A DNA stretch of 64,000 nt, taken from contig CM055095.1 of NCBI GenBank assembly GCA_029204225.1, positions 22,064,699 through 22,128,698 on the forward strand. Direction: 5' to 3'. Made by a program: the position numbers and the translations under genes. Every line of letters starts with the position of its first letter. Position 1 is the stretch's first letter. The DNA is from Diphasiastrum complanatum (taxonomy: Eukaryota; Streptophyta; Lycopodiopsida; Lycopodiales; Lycopodiaceae). Under the pieces are notes generated by a model. That model did not search any database, was not told where the DNA came from, and saw only the letters and a program-made list of their open reading frames with translations. Shown here piece by piece: positions 22,005-34,130 of the stretch.

Positions 22005-23159
22005 TGGCTTCAATGGGATCTTACCTATTGGAACAAAGTGGAAGACTCAATCCAAGTACTAAAGGCCATCATAATGAATTGCATATTGATTTTTCCAGAA
22101 CAAGCTCGCTCATAGATTCCCATTGCTGAAAGCAAAGGCCCGGCAAGAGTCATCCACTGAGCTACCATGCTTGTGCTAGGGAACATCATGATGTCCGTTG
22201 CAACTGGAACGACACGATGGATGACATAACGTGGAGATTGTGAGGTATCAGTAGAAGACATGATGATAGAAAGGTAGAGGCTGAAAGTATGGAGCAGGAG
22301 TATATCAGATAATTGTAGGAAAGTTTTATAAGGTTATGCGAATTTTTTTTTCAAGAGGCTAGCACAAGTGAGAAATGAATCGAATTCAACCTTCTTATAG
22401 TTGAATTTGGAGGGTCCATTAGACAAAGTACTAGTTTGGCTGATCAGTTCTAGACAAAAATTTGTAAGCATGCTCAATACTGTGAAATTAACTTCCAAAA
22501 GTCTCAGCAAAGGTTCTTGACCAAAATAGCAATCTGGCAAACGTTATAAAGATTTCACGAAGGTTGAACATTTGCCTAGGACCATCCTTCGCCTAGGTGC
22601 TGTAATAAATGTAAATTTTTAGGATCTGAACCTCTGACCAACCTAAATTGGGCATTCTGAATCCATCTGGAGTGTCGACGATGGTTCATAAGGTCTATAA
22701 TGTGCTCGGCAAACGTTCCCAAAATGGCAAAATGCTGACCATTCACCTTTAAAGGTCAAAACATGTATTAACTGGTGAAAAGAACGTTCACCCAACTTAG
22801 TGTGGGTACATCTGAGGTGGATCTTGTCTCTGAAAACTTGGCAAATGTTTCCAATAACTGTATGTACAAAATGTGACCCAAAAAGTGGTTTTCCAAGTCT
22901 TTTTCCATAAACATCTGATTCTTGAATGTATTTTCCTTCAACTTTTTCTGATCTGATGACATTTTTGACTTTTGCTCATTAGTCTTTTGATTCATTTTTC
23001 ATTTTTATTCTATTTTACTATCTTTTCCAAAAAAGAAAATCAATCAAGCAGTGCAAAACAAAAACAATAGTCAACTTGTATGTAGGCCTTGCTAAATCCG
23101 CAAAGAATAGAATAAATATCCGATAGTTATTTGCATTGACCCATAAAAACATAGACACC
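22005..23159. other. Decayed sequence between LTR A and Gypsy RT
   Basis: No domain recognised in any frame. It lies in the 3' direction of a minus-strand Gypsy pol, so it may be what remains of RNase H/integrase or an unrelated insertion. Confidence 0.3.
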
Positions 23160-24039
23160 TCAAATTGTTCCTGGCGGTGGTCACTTGACGATGACTTTGA
23201 TTTTGGAATAATCCGTAGCAATGCCATGTCTTGATATCACATGTCCAAGGACAACTCCTTGAGAAACCCATATTTGACACTTTTCTGGATTTAAGGAGAT
23301 TTAATACTTGCAACAACGTTCAAATACTTTTTCCAAACAATCCAGATGGTCTGTGTCCGGACTATTGACTCCGAAATCATCCAAGTAGATTTCAAGGAAT
23401 TTCTGCAAGTAGTCTTTGAATGCGAACTGCATCACTCTTTGAAATGAACTAGGTGCATTAGAAAGTCCGAACGACGTAACTTTATAAGCGTAAGTTCTCC
23501 ACTTTGTTGCAAAAGCTGTTTTATGGCGATCCGCAAGTGCGATCTCGACTTGGTTGTAACCACTAAATCCATCCAAAAAACTATATGCTTATGCTCCAGC
23601 AAGATGGTCCAAAATGCTTTTAGTAAAGGGTAACGAAAAGTGATCCTTTCGCGTCACTTTGTTCAAAGCTTTGAGATTCACACAAATTCTCATCTTTTCA
23701 TTCTTCTTAGGAACAACGACAATTGGCGAAACCCATTATGTATGTTCAATTTCGTGAATAGATTTGGCTTCAAGTAGTCTTTGTAGCTCTTTCTTTATAA
23801 GTTCAGTAACGTTTGGATTACAACAATAAAATTTTGTGACCTTTGGAACTGCATCAGACATTAAGGGTATTGTATGCTCAATAACCAAGGTAGGAATTCC
23901 TTTAAGATCCTTGTACATCCAAGCAAAACAATCTTGGTAGTTGATCAATAATTTTCTTAATGCTTGAAATTGTTGAGGAGTAAGTTGTGCTCCAACTTGA
24001 ACAATTTTCTTTGGCTCTCCTGGTTTAGCAAGATTCATT
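23160..24039 (-). pseudogene. Gypsy reverse transcriptase remnant (family G2)
   Basis: The minus strand gives the RT entry region (23736-24038: LTPQQFQALRKLL, DLKGIPTLVIEHTIPL). A broken stretch follows with VVVPKKNEKMRICVN (near 23690) and FLDGFSGYNQVEIALADRHK. Next come FGLSNAPSSFQRVM, the polymerase box YLDD (23375; family F/YxDD) and VLGHVISRHGIATD near 23220. Function: cDNA synthesis of a Ty3/Gypsy element. Stops near 23730, 23580 and 23300 and the absence of protease between gag and RT show it is dead. Its gag lies just upstream at 24199-24739. Confidence 0.8.
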
Positions 24040-24198
24040 GGCTGAGTCCTAGCTGGTCCATCATAAACCTCCTAGTACTTTGTCCCGTTGGAGCTGGCAG
24101 AGTAGTCGTTCTGGAAATCCAAGGGCAAAATTGAAAGGCTTCCCATAAGGGCCCTTTGAATAAGTAGGTTTTCGATACTGAAGCTTATAATACCTTTG

Positions 24199-24739
24199 CT
24201 AGATAATCCGAGGACTAAAAGAGCAAAAGACTGTTTCATGTCCTGTAAAGTAACACATATGACAAATAGTATTCATTCGTTGTTTCAATGTTGGACATTC
24301 ATTCATAGTGTGATTGCCTGCACAAATTGAACACCAGACATTTTTCCGACTAGGAAAAGTCTTTGCAAAATTTTTAGGTTCTTTGTTCGCTTTACCATAG
24401 AATTCTTCCAAGGCTTTACTTTTCCCATCAAGTTGAGACTGCATCTTTTCCAGCTGCATCTGCTGCTTTTGACCAAGTTTCTCGAACTCATCGATCATCT
24501 TCTCTGCAGTAGCATTGATATTTGTTGATGCAATGGTGGTGGATGTTGTCATGGTTTGGCCTGCCATATAAGGCAACATTCCAACATTTGGTTCGTCATC
24601 CGAATCTTCATCCTCCTCATGAATTGCATCATCCATAACATTTTGATCGTAGCGTATTCATTATGGCGTTATAGCTCGTGTCTAATCCTTTTAGGTAGAC
24701 TTGGAGATTTTCTAACGATAATTGGGGGTGAGTTCAGTG
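24199..24739 (-). pseudogene. Gypsy gag C-terminus with two zinc knuckles (family G2)
   Basis: The acidic linker EEDEDSDDEPNVGML, the TTSTTIAST repeat and a Gln/Lys-rich helix are followed by CSICAGNHTMNEC and CHMCYFTGHETVFC, two CCHC knuckles. It is the same family as the gag at 4422-5663. Here the N-terminal part is cut off at 24739 by an LTR that starts TGTGAAGAATTG. Between the knuckles and the RT entry there are only about 160 bases, so the protease is missing. Confidence 0.75.
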
Positions 24740-25330
24740 TGTGAAGAATTGCCAAAAATTGGCAAATCTAGCTTGATAAAAAACCATGTAGAATAGTGTA
24801 AATTGTGTACACAAGTGGGTCCCACACATGTGAGGCCATGATGCCACATGGGAAACCCATCCTAATGTAGGTTAGGTCAAGTCAAGAGAGTTGGTCATGT
24901 CTATTTGGCGGTCATCCCTACTTTATAGGACCTACACCTAAGTTTAAGGTGAAAATTTGACCAACTAGCTACCTACCAAGCATAACTCTAGGAAATAGAC
25001 TAGGGTTTCATTTTAGGTCAAGGAGAGTGAATTAACTTCCTTATTACATGCTGGAAATCCACCTAACTTCAAGAAGGAAGTCGAATTTGCTATGTATTCC
25101 CTCTCTCCATAGTGAGAAGATAGAAAATTTTTGGAGCTCATTGGCAATCTCAAGCTAGTTCACTATGTACATTGAGTTTTTGTGATCCAAATGAAACCAA
25201 ATCAATTTCTACTTGTTTCTCAGGTTGAAGGCCGTACTACAGCCTGTATTACACACGTGTGGGCTCTGATTTCAATGTTGATCAATGCTTTTGATTGTTA
25301 ATGCTTGTTGTTTGTCAAATTGCCAATCTA
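24740..25330 (+). repeat. LTR copy C, TGTGAAGAATTG type, probably solo
   Basis: Opens with TGTGAAGAATTGCCAAAAAT directly inside Gypsy gag sequence. It shares its start with the Copia-1 LTR and carries CACACATGTG at about 24828 and CACACGTGTG at 25252-25261, preceded by GGCCGTACTACAGCC. No primer site, gag or polypurine tract adjoins it, so a solo LTR is likely. The right end is not defined; 25330 is a guess. Confidence 0.45.
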
Positions 25331-25761
25331 GATTAGAATTAACAAAGATTTATGGACAAACAATACGTTTTTGCAGTTTGGCGAGGATTAAAATAGAGTT
25401 TTTTTTTCAAGATCCTGATAATAATAACGTTCACCGAACTCAAAAATGATGATTTATAATAAATAGTATCCTAAAATATTCTAGCGAAGATTTTGGCGAA
25501 GGTTATAAATCTAATACTGTATTATAAAAAGAGTGGGAACCCATTCAATAATTGGAGGGAGCCAATTTGAAATTGAAATTTGGTGGGAGCCCCAACTTTA
25601 TTCAATAACTTGACATTTAGGCCCGCGACATTAGAAGTCCCACAAAAAGGCCTAAAGTCCTTTTATTGGCTTTCTAATTAATCAAATAACTATGTGATCA
25701 TTGGGTTGGACTTACACATGCAGGGTACCAAATCCCTCTCACTTATTAACTAGGATTAGGA
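25331..25761. other. Unassigned AT-rich sequence before Copia-2
   Basis: No coding or repeat signal that I can support. It abuts the abrupt start of Copia-2 homology in the protease/pre-integrase region, so one deletion breakpoint lies near 25760. Confidence 0.3.
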
Positions 25762-27655
25762 TTGCCTTGGGATCCGCAAACCCTCCAACACCAACTCAAT
25801 GATGAGGGTCTACAAGTAGGTTTTAGAGATGGTACTTGCTTGATCACAAGAGATGATGATGTTGTAGCATCATGCTCTCATTTTGGAAGATTATTCAAGC
25901 TTGATGGATATGAAAATGCTAATCTTTGTTCATATATTTATCTACAAGGAAAGCTCTCAAGTGAAGATCTATGGCATAGGATTTTGGGCCACCCCAACTC
26001 CAAGGCCATGCAATCTATGTGCAAGTTGGAGCTAGCTTATGGATTGCCTAAATCCATGATCAAGGAGAAAAGTCCTTGTGAAGCATGTGCATTGGCCAAA
26101 TCACACGCAAAACCACATCCAAGATCAACTATCAAGTCCAAAGCACCTTTGGATCTCATCTATAGTGACATCCACTATTCATCCACCAAGAGCAAGGGTG
26201 GAGGAACATGTTTTACAAAATTTATTGATGATGACTCTCGTTTTTGTTGGGTTTACCTTTTATCCTCTAAAGCACTTGCATATGAAAATTTTGTTAAGTT
26301 CAAAGCTTTTGTTGAGAATCAACTTGTAAAATTAAAACTCTGAGAAGTGATAATGGAGGTGAATACATCTCCACAAAGTTCATAGATTTTTGTGATGAAT
26401 TTGGCATTAGAAGATATTTCACTTGTGCCTACTCTCCTCAATCTAATGGAGTGGCCGAGAGAAAAAATAGGACATTGTGTGAATGTGCAAAAGCACTTAG
26501 ACTAGAAGTTTCTTTATCTAAAGATTTTTGGGGAGAATCAATAGGATGTGCTAATTATCTTTGCAATGTTTTGCCAAATCATGCTATAGAGGATATCTCA
26601 CCTTATGAAAAATTGTATGGATGGAAACCCGAGGTAAATCATCTTAGAACTTTTGGATGTGTATGCTTTGTACATGTACCCCTCGAAACAAGAAAAAAGA
26701 ATGGTGCTAATACTCTTGAAAGCATTATGATAGGCTATTCAAGTAAGGCATATAGGATCTTTGTTCCATCTACAAATGATAAGTAGAGATGTGATATATA
26801 TGAAGGACAAAGTGCAAGAATCCCAGGAGCTCATCCATCAAGGAGGAGTCTTATCAACAAGTATTGTTCAAGATGAAGACTTGTTGGGGCCGAGAACTCA
26901 AGAGGAGCCGAGTCTACCAATGGCTCCAAGAAGATCCACCCGAGAGAGATCCGAGCCTAGAAGACTTACCTACTTGGAAAAAGGCAAGCAAGTAGAAGAT
27001 GGAAGTTCTCTACATGCATTTCACATCACCATTGAAGAACCATCATGCGTGGCAGAAGCACTTCTCTGAAAGGAATGGGTCAAAGCTATGGAGGCTAAGT
27101 ATGAGGGCTTATTACAAAATTTTGGTATTGATAGAATCATGTTGCTTATCTATGTTGATGACATTCTATTATGTGGTAGAAACATAGATCTACTAAATTC
27201 TACCAAGATCTCTTTTGGAAAGAAGTTTAAAATGCAAGATCTTGGTTATTTGCATCATGTACTTGGATTAGAGATTAAGATCTCTAATGATCTAGCTTTC
27301 ATTCCTCAAGAAAGTTATGTAAGGTCTATGCTTAAAAAGTTTAAAATGCAAGATCGTAAAAGCATAGATACTCCTATGGAGCCCAATGTAAGAGCCACTA
27401 AAATATGTGATGAATCATCCCTTGAGGACATCACACTTTTTAGGAGTCCTATAGGCTTCTTGGTATGGCTCACTATAACTAGGGCCATGTACATAAACTT
27501 AGTCAAGGCATGGAAGATGCAAAGATCCATGTTTGGAAAAAGAGGAAAAGGTTCTTGAGATACATTGCATCTACTCAAGATTATGGACTTTGCTTCAAAA
27601 GACATAGATTTCCAAATTCTTACTTTTGTAAATATCATTTTGTTTTAAGGAGGAA
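25762..27655 (+). pseudogene. Copia-2 pol, 5'-truncated and internally deleted
   Basis: Homology starts after the protease (QLNDEGLQVGFRDGTCLITR). It continues with the GAG pre-integrase LWHRILGHPN (25972), CEACALAKSH, and core HSDIH-like YSDIH (26163). A frameshift near 26338 follows, then RSDNGGEY and SPQSNGVAERKNRTLC (26440), the third catalytic residue. After a stop at 26784 and a shift, RT starts with KEWVKAMEAKYEGLLQN (27076) and jumps straight to RIMLLIYVDDILLCG (27133). About 190 codons of the RT fingers and palm are thus missing in frame. RNase H is lost after 27540. The PPT TAAGGAGGAA precedes the LTR at 27656. It cannot be autonomous. Confidence 0.85.
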
Positions 27656-28452
27656 TGTGAAATTACTTGTAAAATAAAATAATATTTAACTTAGAAATCC
27701 AAGTTTTGGGTTTGTCCAAACTTGAGGTAGACTAGGCAACTAGTCTTCTAATTAGAGTTACGTTACTTTTGTTTTCTTTAGTGATGTATAGATCTAGAAC
27801 CTAGCAAGAAGCATGGAAGCTATTTTTGTAGGTCTAAGATTAACAAAAGAGACATTCCCAATTCTTATCCACTCTCTTTTTGTCATCTAGTAGAGAGATA
27901 GAAGCATTTGGCACACATAATACTCGCTCTCTAACTCGAGTTCTAGAAGGGCATTTTGTGTATAAATAAGGAGGCTTTGTACATCACAAATGTACTCTTT
28001 CAAGTAAAGCTTATCATTTCACTCATTTGATGTGTAAAGTAATTTAGATGGTGATGAATGCTCTTGCCTTGATTGTAATTAGCCTGCTTTTGATTTCCAT
28101 CTCATTGTCTTTGGATTAGAAGCTAGTTTCTTGTGCAATCATTCATTCTTTTGATCCTTTGTACTTGCTGTAGCTTCACATGTGTGAAAACTTCTCAAAA
28201 AAGGATATATGTCAAATGTCCAATAGAAATTTGGACAGTTTTCCTCTTTGAAAGATTTTCCTATAGATAGGCTATGTTGATGATTTTTAAAGGAGATTGT
28301 AGGCACGTGACGTACACAAAAGACACAATTATTTTTATTTATTGCTTGGAGCAATTTTTTGCCCTTAATTTTGGAATATGGGCTACCTATTTGTGATTGT
28401 TGAAATGTGAAACCTAGAGGAATGTAAGTTGTCACGTTTGTTATAGTTTAGC
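27656..28452 (+). repeat. 3' LTR of Copia-2 (copy B)
   Basis: Starts TGTGAAATTACTTGTAAAAT directly after a purine tract and matches LTR A. It contains TTCACATGTGTGAA at 28175, the same site as in copy A with a shuffled core. Homology with A stops at ...TTTAGC(G). Confidence 0.85.
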
Positions 28453-28740
28453 GATAAGGAGGGACTTCGTCAAGATGTTTTTCTTACGGATGTTTTTCTT
28501 AAGTGTTGTATATCTATGTGTTTTGTCTAGACTTGCATTCTTTACACATTTTTTGCCCTTAATTTTGGAATATGGGCTACCTATTTGTGATTGTTGAAAT
28601 GTGAAACCAAGAGGAATGTAAGTTGTCACGTTCGTTATAGTTTAGCGTAAGGACAGACTTTGCCAAGATATTTTTTTTAAGTGTTGTATATCTATGTGTA
28701 TTGTTTGGACTTGCATTCTTTCCACATTGCTTGTTATTGC
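28363..28740. repeat. Tandem duplication (about 190 bp) spanning the LTR B end and its flank
   Basis: TTTTTTGCCCTTAATTTTGG starts at about 28363 and again at about 28550. Each copy contains the last 90 bases of the LTR plus about 100 bases of flank (GTGTTGTATATCTATGTG, GGACTTGCATTCTTT). The duplication therefore happened after the element inserted. Confidence 0.8.
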
Positions 28741-29029
28741 TCACAAACAATAATATGAATTGCATCATAAAAAATTGTTATAATCATAACACCTGGTAAA
28801 TACTACCAGTATAGAAGACAAAATACATAGTTGAATGATACAACAAAGAAAAATTTTTATTATAAAAAGCTCGCTTGGATTTTTGACAAAGCTCGCTTGA
28901 CCAAGCTCACTCCAAATTTACACTCAAGAGATTGCATAGTGGATTAAATAACAAACTAAGTAAAAATAATGATTAAAGTAAGCACATTGAAATTAAATAT
29001 TACAATGTTAGAAACAAAATTCTCAATCC
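28741..29029. other. AT-rich spacer
   Basis: No feature seen apart from a short AGCTCGCTTG repeat near 28869-28902. Confidence 0.35.
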
Positions 29030-30895
29030 GTGGTTGACTTTGGATACTCTTGAAAATGTGTTGGCAACTTTATTGTCCTTCCCTGGGTGATGGATCAATT
29101 GAAAGTGGAAGGTACTAAGGTAGTTGGCCCATTTAAGATGTTTTTCTCAAATAAGTTGTTGAGCGGTCTTAACCAAGCAATCATTTTCTAAGAGGTACTA
29201 TTTCTATAACTTAAGGGCATAGATAACAACTAGAACTTACTTCTCAGATATGTCATATTGTATCTAAGCCCCTTGAAGTCTTCGACTCTCATAGGCTACA
29301 ACATGGCTTTCTTGGTTGAAGACTGCTCCTATGAAATCAAGACTTGCATGTACTTCCACAGAGAAAGGTTTATGAGGTCAAGATTGATAAGGACGAGTCT
29401 TATGATAAGGGCATGATCTAAGGCATCAAAGGCATTCCAATAGAACTTCACCTTCTTTTCAGTAAGTTCACGAAGGGGTGAGGCTATATGAGCAAAATAG
29501 TGAATGGACTTCGATAATAAGAACATAAGCGTAGAAAGGACCGAACTTCGTGAATGATTCTAGGTTTTGGCCAATCTTGTACGGATTTGATTTTTGAGGG
29601 GTCCATTTGGATTCCCTCAGATATCACATGTCCTAGGAACTGTATCTTTTCTAAAAAAATATCATTGAGTCTTTCTTTTAATGAGAAGCAAGTTTTCTTG
29701 TAGGGTCTTAAAGACAATAAATGGATGTCTTTCACGTTCTTCTTCATTAGCACTAAACACTAAGAGATCATCAAAAGGATGTCCCTAAAACATGTCAATG
29801 AGGTAAAAAAACTTGCTTCATCATTCGATTAAATGTAGCAGGAGCATAGATAAAACCAAATGGAACCACTAGGAATTCATAAAGGCTAGAATTAGTCCTG
29901 AAGATTGTTTTATGGACATCTTCAAGTACTACTCGGATTTGGTGGTATGCAGTAGTTAGATCTATCCTACTAAAGACACATGATCCTCTGAGCCTATCCA
30001 TAATGTCATCTACTCTTGGAATAGAAAATCAGTTCTTGACTATGATCCAAATATATATTTGATCCTATTCAATGCATGGTAGTCGACACACATTCTAAAG
30101 CTCCCATCTTTCTTTTGTACCAAACTTTCACGAGAGCAATAGGGGGAACTACTAGGTACGATAACACCTTTTCCCAACAATTCGTAAATGTTCTCAAATT
30201 GTTCTCTTGTTGGGAGAGGCTTACTCTATAGGGTGGTCTATTGGGTATAGAACTTCCATGAATGATATATCTCTTATGGTCTTCAGGCCTTTCGGGAGGT
30301 AAGGAAATTGAAAGGTCGTCAGAAAAATATGAATGGTACTTTGATAGGAAGGCTTTCTCTAATTATCCAAAGAATTTACATACACATTCACATCACCATT
30401 ATCCACATCTTGAACAAACAAGAAGTAAGAAGAGATTGCATGCTTTACTACATTAGCCATCTGAATATGACTCACTATAGGGATTGTCTTCCTACTATAT
30501 CATGCATGCACATTTATGTATTTACCTTTACGTTTCCAAGTCATCAAGTGCTTAATCAACATGTGGATTGTGTAGTTCGTGCCATGGCATGCCTAAAAGG
30601 ACATCTACTCCTTGGAATGGTCCTACCATGAATTCAATGGGTTCATAGGAGTTAGACATATGTTACTCAAGTTTACCAATTACAAGCTAGATTTCAGCAG
30701 TACCATCTACAAATGCTCCTTGAGCTTCAATCACATGATTATTAAAAGATCCAACTCTTATTTCTTGAGCCAAATTGAAAGAAATGAAGTGATGTGAAGA
30801 ACCTGCATTAAAAAGGACTAGGCAAGGCTTATTGTGAACTTGTCCCCATGCATGAACTAGATCTAAGCTATATTGTATATGTCTATGCAAACTAG
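29030..30895 (-). pseudogene. Gypsy-C protease-RT-RNase H remnant
   Basis: Minus strand, from high to low coordinates. Protease-like PCLVLFNAGSSHHFISFNLA (about 30800) has Asn at the position where the family has the catalytic Asp. RT follows with LVQKKDGSFRMCVDYHALNR (30120), FSRIDLTTAYHQIRV (29960), FGFIYAPATFNRMM (29830) and PFDDLLVFS at the YxDD position (29770). Then come FLGHVISEGIQMDPSKI (29620), a connection/RNase H start IASPLRELTEKKVKFYW (29470) and AYESRRLQ (29300). Frameshifts at about 30010, 29790 and 29500 and several stops break it. The gag and integrase are not present. It differs from the G1/G2 family. Confidence 0.8.
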
Positions 30896-31429
30896 AATAT
30901 CATTTTCTCTTTTGTTCCTTCTTAGAAATAGAATGCAAGATTTGAACTTTCAAAAGTAATTCGCAAAAATTGTAGCTTAATTTTAAATGATTCTGTTGGT
31001 ATAATAGAAGTATAAAAATTTCAACTACTCTCATGATATTATCATATGGTGAACAAGAAAAAAATGGAATCATTTATTTGATAATATGTTATTATTACCA
31101 ACAATAAGGACCACATATATTGATATTGGAATTTAGTGGAATGTGCCTACAATGACAGAGAAAAATAGATATGAAGGTTGTGGCAATCAACGACATGTCA
31201 AAATCAAGTACCCTTAGCACTTAGAGAGGTGTGTAGAAGTAAAAATATTGCAAATTATAGTGCTTTGGCAAAAATTCAGCAACTTTACTGCCACTTGGTC
31301 TTTTTTATTAGCATTTTCTTCAAAATGGCATAACTTCTCTATCTTGCGTTAGATCTCAATAATCCAAAAGTATAATTTCATGCTTTATGCAACAATAGAG
31401 AGATTTGGAATTACTCTTATCAAAATCAA
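30896..31429. other. No feature recognised
   Basis: AT-rich sequence between Gypsy-C and a Copia scrap; no frame or repeat I can support. Confidence 0.35.
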
Positions 31430-32138
31430 GTAAATTGGATGGTAAGAACTATCCAATTTGGAAGTCTAAAATGTAGAATTTGTTGATGATGCGAGATGCT
31501 TGAAAATCAGTGATTGAACAAGAGAAGCATCCTATAATGGACATTTTTGAATTTGAAAGAAAAGAAGACATGTCAAAGAGAGAATATGAAAAACTCTTAG
31601 GCAGTCAGTTGGATTGAGACATGCATGCTACCAAAGCACATGGAATGATAAATATGAGCATCTAGGACAATACCATTCTCCACATTTCATCAACAAACAC
31701 ACCAAGTGAATCCATGTATGAATTAAAAAATGGCATAAGATGTTCCTGATCTTTCTATTCTTGATGATTATATTATAATTATCGATGGTTTTTGTGATCA
31801 TGCCAGAGTTACAAAGAGGCCAATGTGTTACTTAAAATATGTGGGTGATAATCACGTTGATGACATTCTAGAATCTAGTGAACAAGGTTCTAAAAAGCAC
31901 TCAAGCCCTAGAGGGCCTAAGTCTTATGCTAATTATGTGGCTAATGTTCTTAAAAATATTGAATTCAAATCTTATGAGAAATTGCTTAAGTGATCATTGG
32001 AGAAAATCCATGTCTAAAGAATACAAATCTATCATGAAGAATGAAACATGGGATTTAGGGGAACCATCTAAGGAGTAAGAACCAATAGGTACCAAGTGGA
32101 TCTACAAGGTGAAGTACAAGTCAAAAAAACATTCGACA
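31430..32138 (+). pseudogene. Copia-3 scrap: gag start fused to RT start
   Basis: LDGKNYPIWKSKM (31433) is the typical start of a Copia gag (UBN2). It runs with stops to about 31730. From 31870 the text is ESSEQGSKKHSSPRGPKSYA, then HWRKSMSKEYKSIMKNETWD (32000) and GTKWIYKVKY (32090), the linker and start of the Copia RT. Protease and integrase between them are deleted. The piece stops at 32138, where a new LTR begins. Dead fragment. Confidence 0.65.
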
Positions 32139-32573
32139 TGTTAAGAATTAGATTCGATCTGATGTATTTTTATGTAAGCTTGAAATGCAGGATTGTATAG
32201 TTAAATTAAATTTATGGTTTATCTAGTTTACTGTGTTTTCCGTAGTGACCGGGACATGACCCACGATCAACATATCAGTTGTGGACACTTGTCCCGTAAC
32301 TGGCTACTTGGATTAGCCAGGTAGCCACGCGGAGGACAATTAGTTGTACAATGTTATTTACAATACTTGCTATACTTGAGGGCATGTCTCAAGTTTTAAC
32401 AGTCAAATTTGGCCATAATGGGCCTAATTGACAAGTGCTAGGCTAGTTTTAGGACACTTGCTAAGGACATGCAGTTTGTGTGTCTCCTATGTGGACAATG
32501 TTTCATTGTTATTCGTTAACTTTTGATGTGCCATCTGGAGAGCTTGTGGCACTAGATCCTTAGTAGGTTAACA
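32139..32573 (+). repeat. 5' LTR of element D
   Basis: 435 bp from TGTTAAGAATTAG to TAGGTTAACA, so the ends are TGTTAA...TTAACA inverted repeats. A primer-site-like TGGTATCAAAGTGAT follows at once at 32574. The 3' LTR was not found in the window. Element D's interior is interrupted 60 bases later by Gypsy-A. Confidence 0.65.
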
Positions 32574-32588
32574 TGGTATCAAAGTGAT
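32574..32588 (+). other. Primer-binding site of element D
   Basis: TGGTATCAAAGTGAT directly after the LTR end; it matches the plant iMet tRNA primer site TGGTATCAGAGC in its first eight bases and diverges after that. Confidence 0.55.
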
Positions 32589-32635
32589 AGGGTTTTGTTG
32601 GTATGCACAATTTGGTGGAGCTATGGGATAACATC

Positions 32636-33629
32636 TTTTACAAATGAAGTCAGGAAGTCCTCCTAATCCAAAGGTAGTGCCTCCAAAGGTCCTCCAAGTA
32701 ACCTACAAGCTCCAAGATCCTCCCCAACTCCAAGCTAGGATGCCTCCACCTGCAAGTAAGGATCTTCAAGCCTCCATGGATCTTTCCTCCACTTGTGTCC
32801 CTAATCTTAATCACAAAGGTAGATAACAAGTGGCCTCAAGTATTCACCACCCAAACATAGCTAGCTGGCACATGCAATCATGTAATTTGGCTAATCTAGA
32901 ACCCCTTGCTAACCAATAACTAATCACAAGCATACCACCACAAACCATAGCATACTCAAGATCCAAACCCTACTTATGTCCCATACCATAAGCAAGATCC
33001 AAACCCTAAGCATACTACATGGAAGAAAAACACTCTACACGCCAGTAGCCACACTAGAGCATAAGCATAACAAACAAAAGAGATCTCTCTCCCTCCCTAT
33101 GGGCGCCCTCCTCCCCTCATATAGATGGCAAATGGCACCCTCTAATACACTATGAAGTTCCATGCAAAACCAATTAGAAAGAGAGAGGCCTAGGGGAGTT
33201 AAAGAACCTTCATAGGCTTATGGAAGGTCAAGAGACTTCTTCCATAACCTATGACTCTTTGAATGCCTTTCTTGTGGGAGTTGGGAACTCAATGGACACC
33301 TTGGAAGTGTGCCCTCCTACTAGGTCCCATTTCCCAAGTTGTGCTTGTATACTTTGGTCCAAGACCAATAAAGTGATATGGTTCAAGGTTGAGGCCCAAG
33401 GTTTAGAAAAATAGCCAAAACACCCATGGAAATGACTTTCTAACACCTCACTATCCAAGGGTAACTTGATTCCATACCTCCGACCAAGGTATAGTCACTT
33501 GCCTACCCTTATCCAAAGGCACCTATCCAAGGGTACCCCTTATCCAAGGGTAACTTGCCATTTAGCCCCCAACACTAAATGGACATATAGGGGTCACTGA
33601 AGTACTGTTAGTTACATAGATATGTAGCA
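32636..33629 (-). repeat. 3' LTR of Gypsy-A
   Basis: Matches the split 5' LTR at both ends: TTTACAAATGAAGTCAGGAA (32637) and the 3' end with TATCCAAGGGTA repeats and GGACATATAGGGGTCACTGA. On the minus strand it begins TGCTACATATC after the purine tract TTTAGGGGGAAGTAA. It is about 994 bp. Relative to this copy the other LTR lacks some 400 bases in the middle. Confidence 0.8.
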
Positions 33630-33639
33630 TTACTTCCCC

Positions 33640-34130
33640 CTAAACTTAAATTTTTCCTTGTAGAAAAAAAATTGGAGTATTCTTTTCTCCTTTTCCCAGG
33701 TATCATTTTCTTCTAATTTGCCCCTCCACCTGACTACAAATTTCTGAAGCACTCTATTCCTTAGAGTTTTCTGCCGACTATTAACAATCGCCTCGGATTC
33801 AGGTGGTCCACTCGCAGACTCATCACGAAGAAGCTCCACTAGATCTTCCACAGGGACCATGGTTTCTTTAACCCCCAACGAGGGTTTCAACTTACTAATG
33901 TGGAAAACAAGATGAATTCCAATGTTAGTTGGAAAGTCTAGTTTGTATGTGACCTTGTTTATCACTTGGATAACCTTAAAATGACCATAATATCTAGGTG
34001 CCAAAATTGCATACTTAATAGTTTTCAAGCCCCTAGAGTGACTAGGAATCCTCAAAAATACCCAGTCGTTGACCAAGAATACTTTGTGCATTCGAGATAG
34101 ATCAGCATAGTGTCTTGCCCTGTCTTGGGC
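33640..34130 (-). pseudogene. Gypsy-A integrase C-terminus with chromodomain
   Basis: The frame at 33630-34091 (minus) reads from the integrase tail (NDWVFLRIPSHS, YYGHFKVIQVINKVTYKLDF, HPVFHVSKL-like LVFHISKLKPSLG) into AIVNSRQKTLRNRVLQKFVV followed by RWRGKLEENDTWE. This matches the chromodomain pattern of chromoviruses (h..R....rn......VkWkg...e..TWE). Such a domain is known to steer integration to marked chromatin. The domain itself is uninterrupted here. Confidence 0.75.

Noticed and set aside
22025-22261. 78-codon minus frame between LTR A and Gypsy RT
   Set aside because: Orientation fits Gypsy pol, but no integrase or RNase H motif is present.
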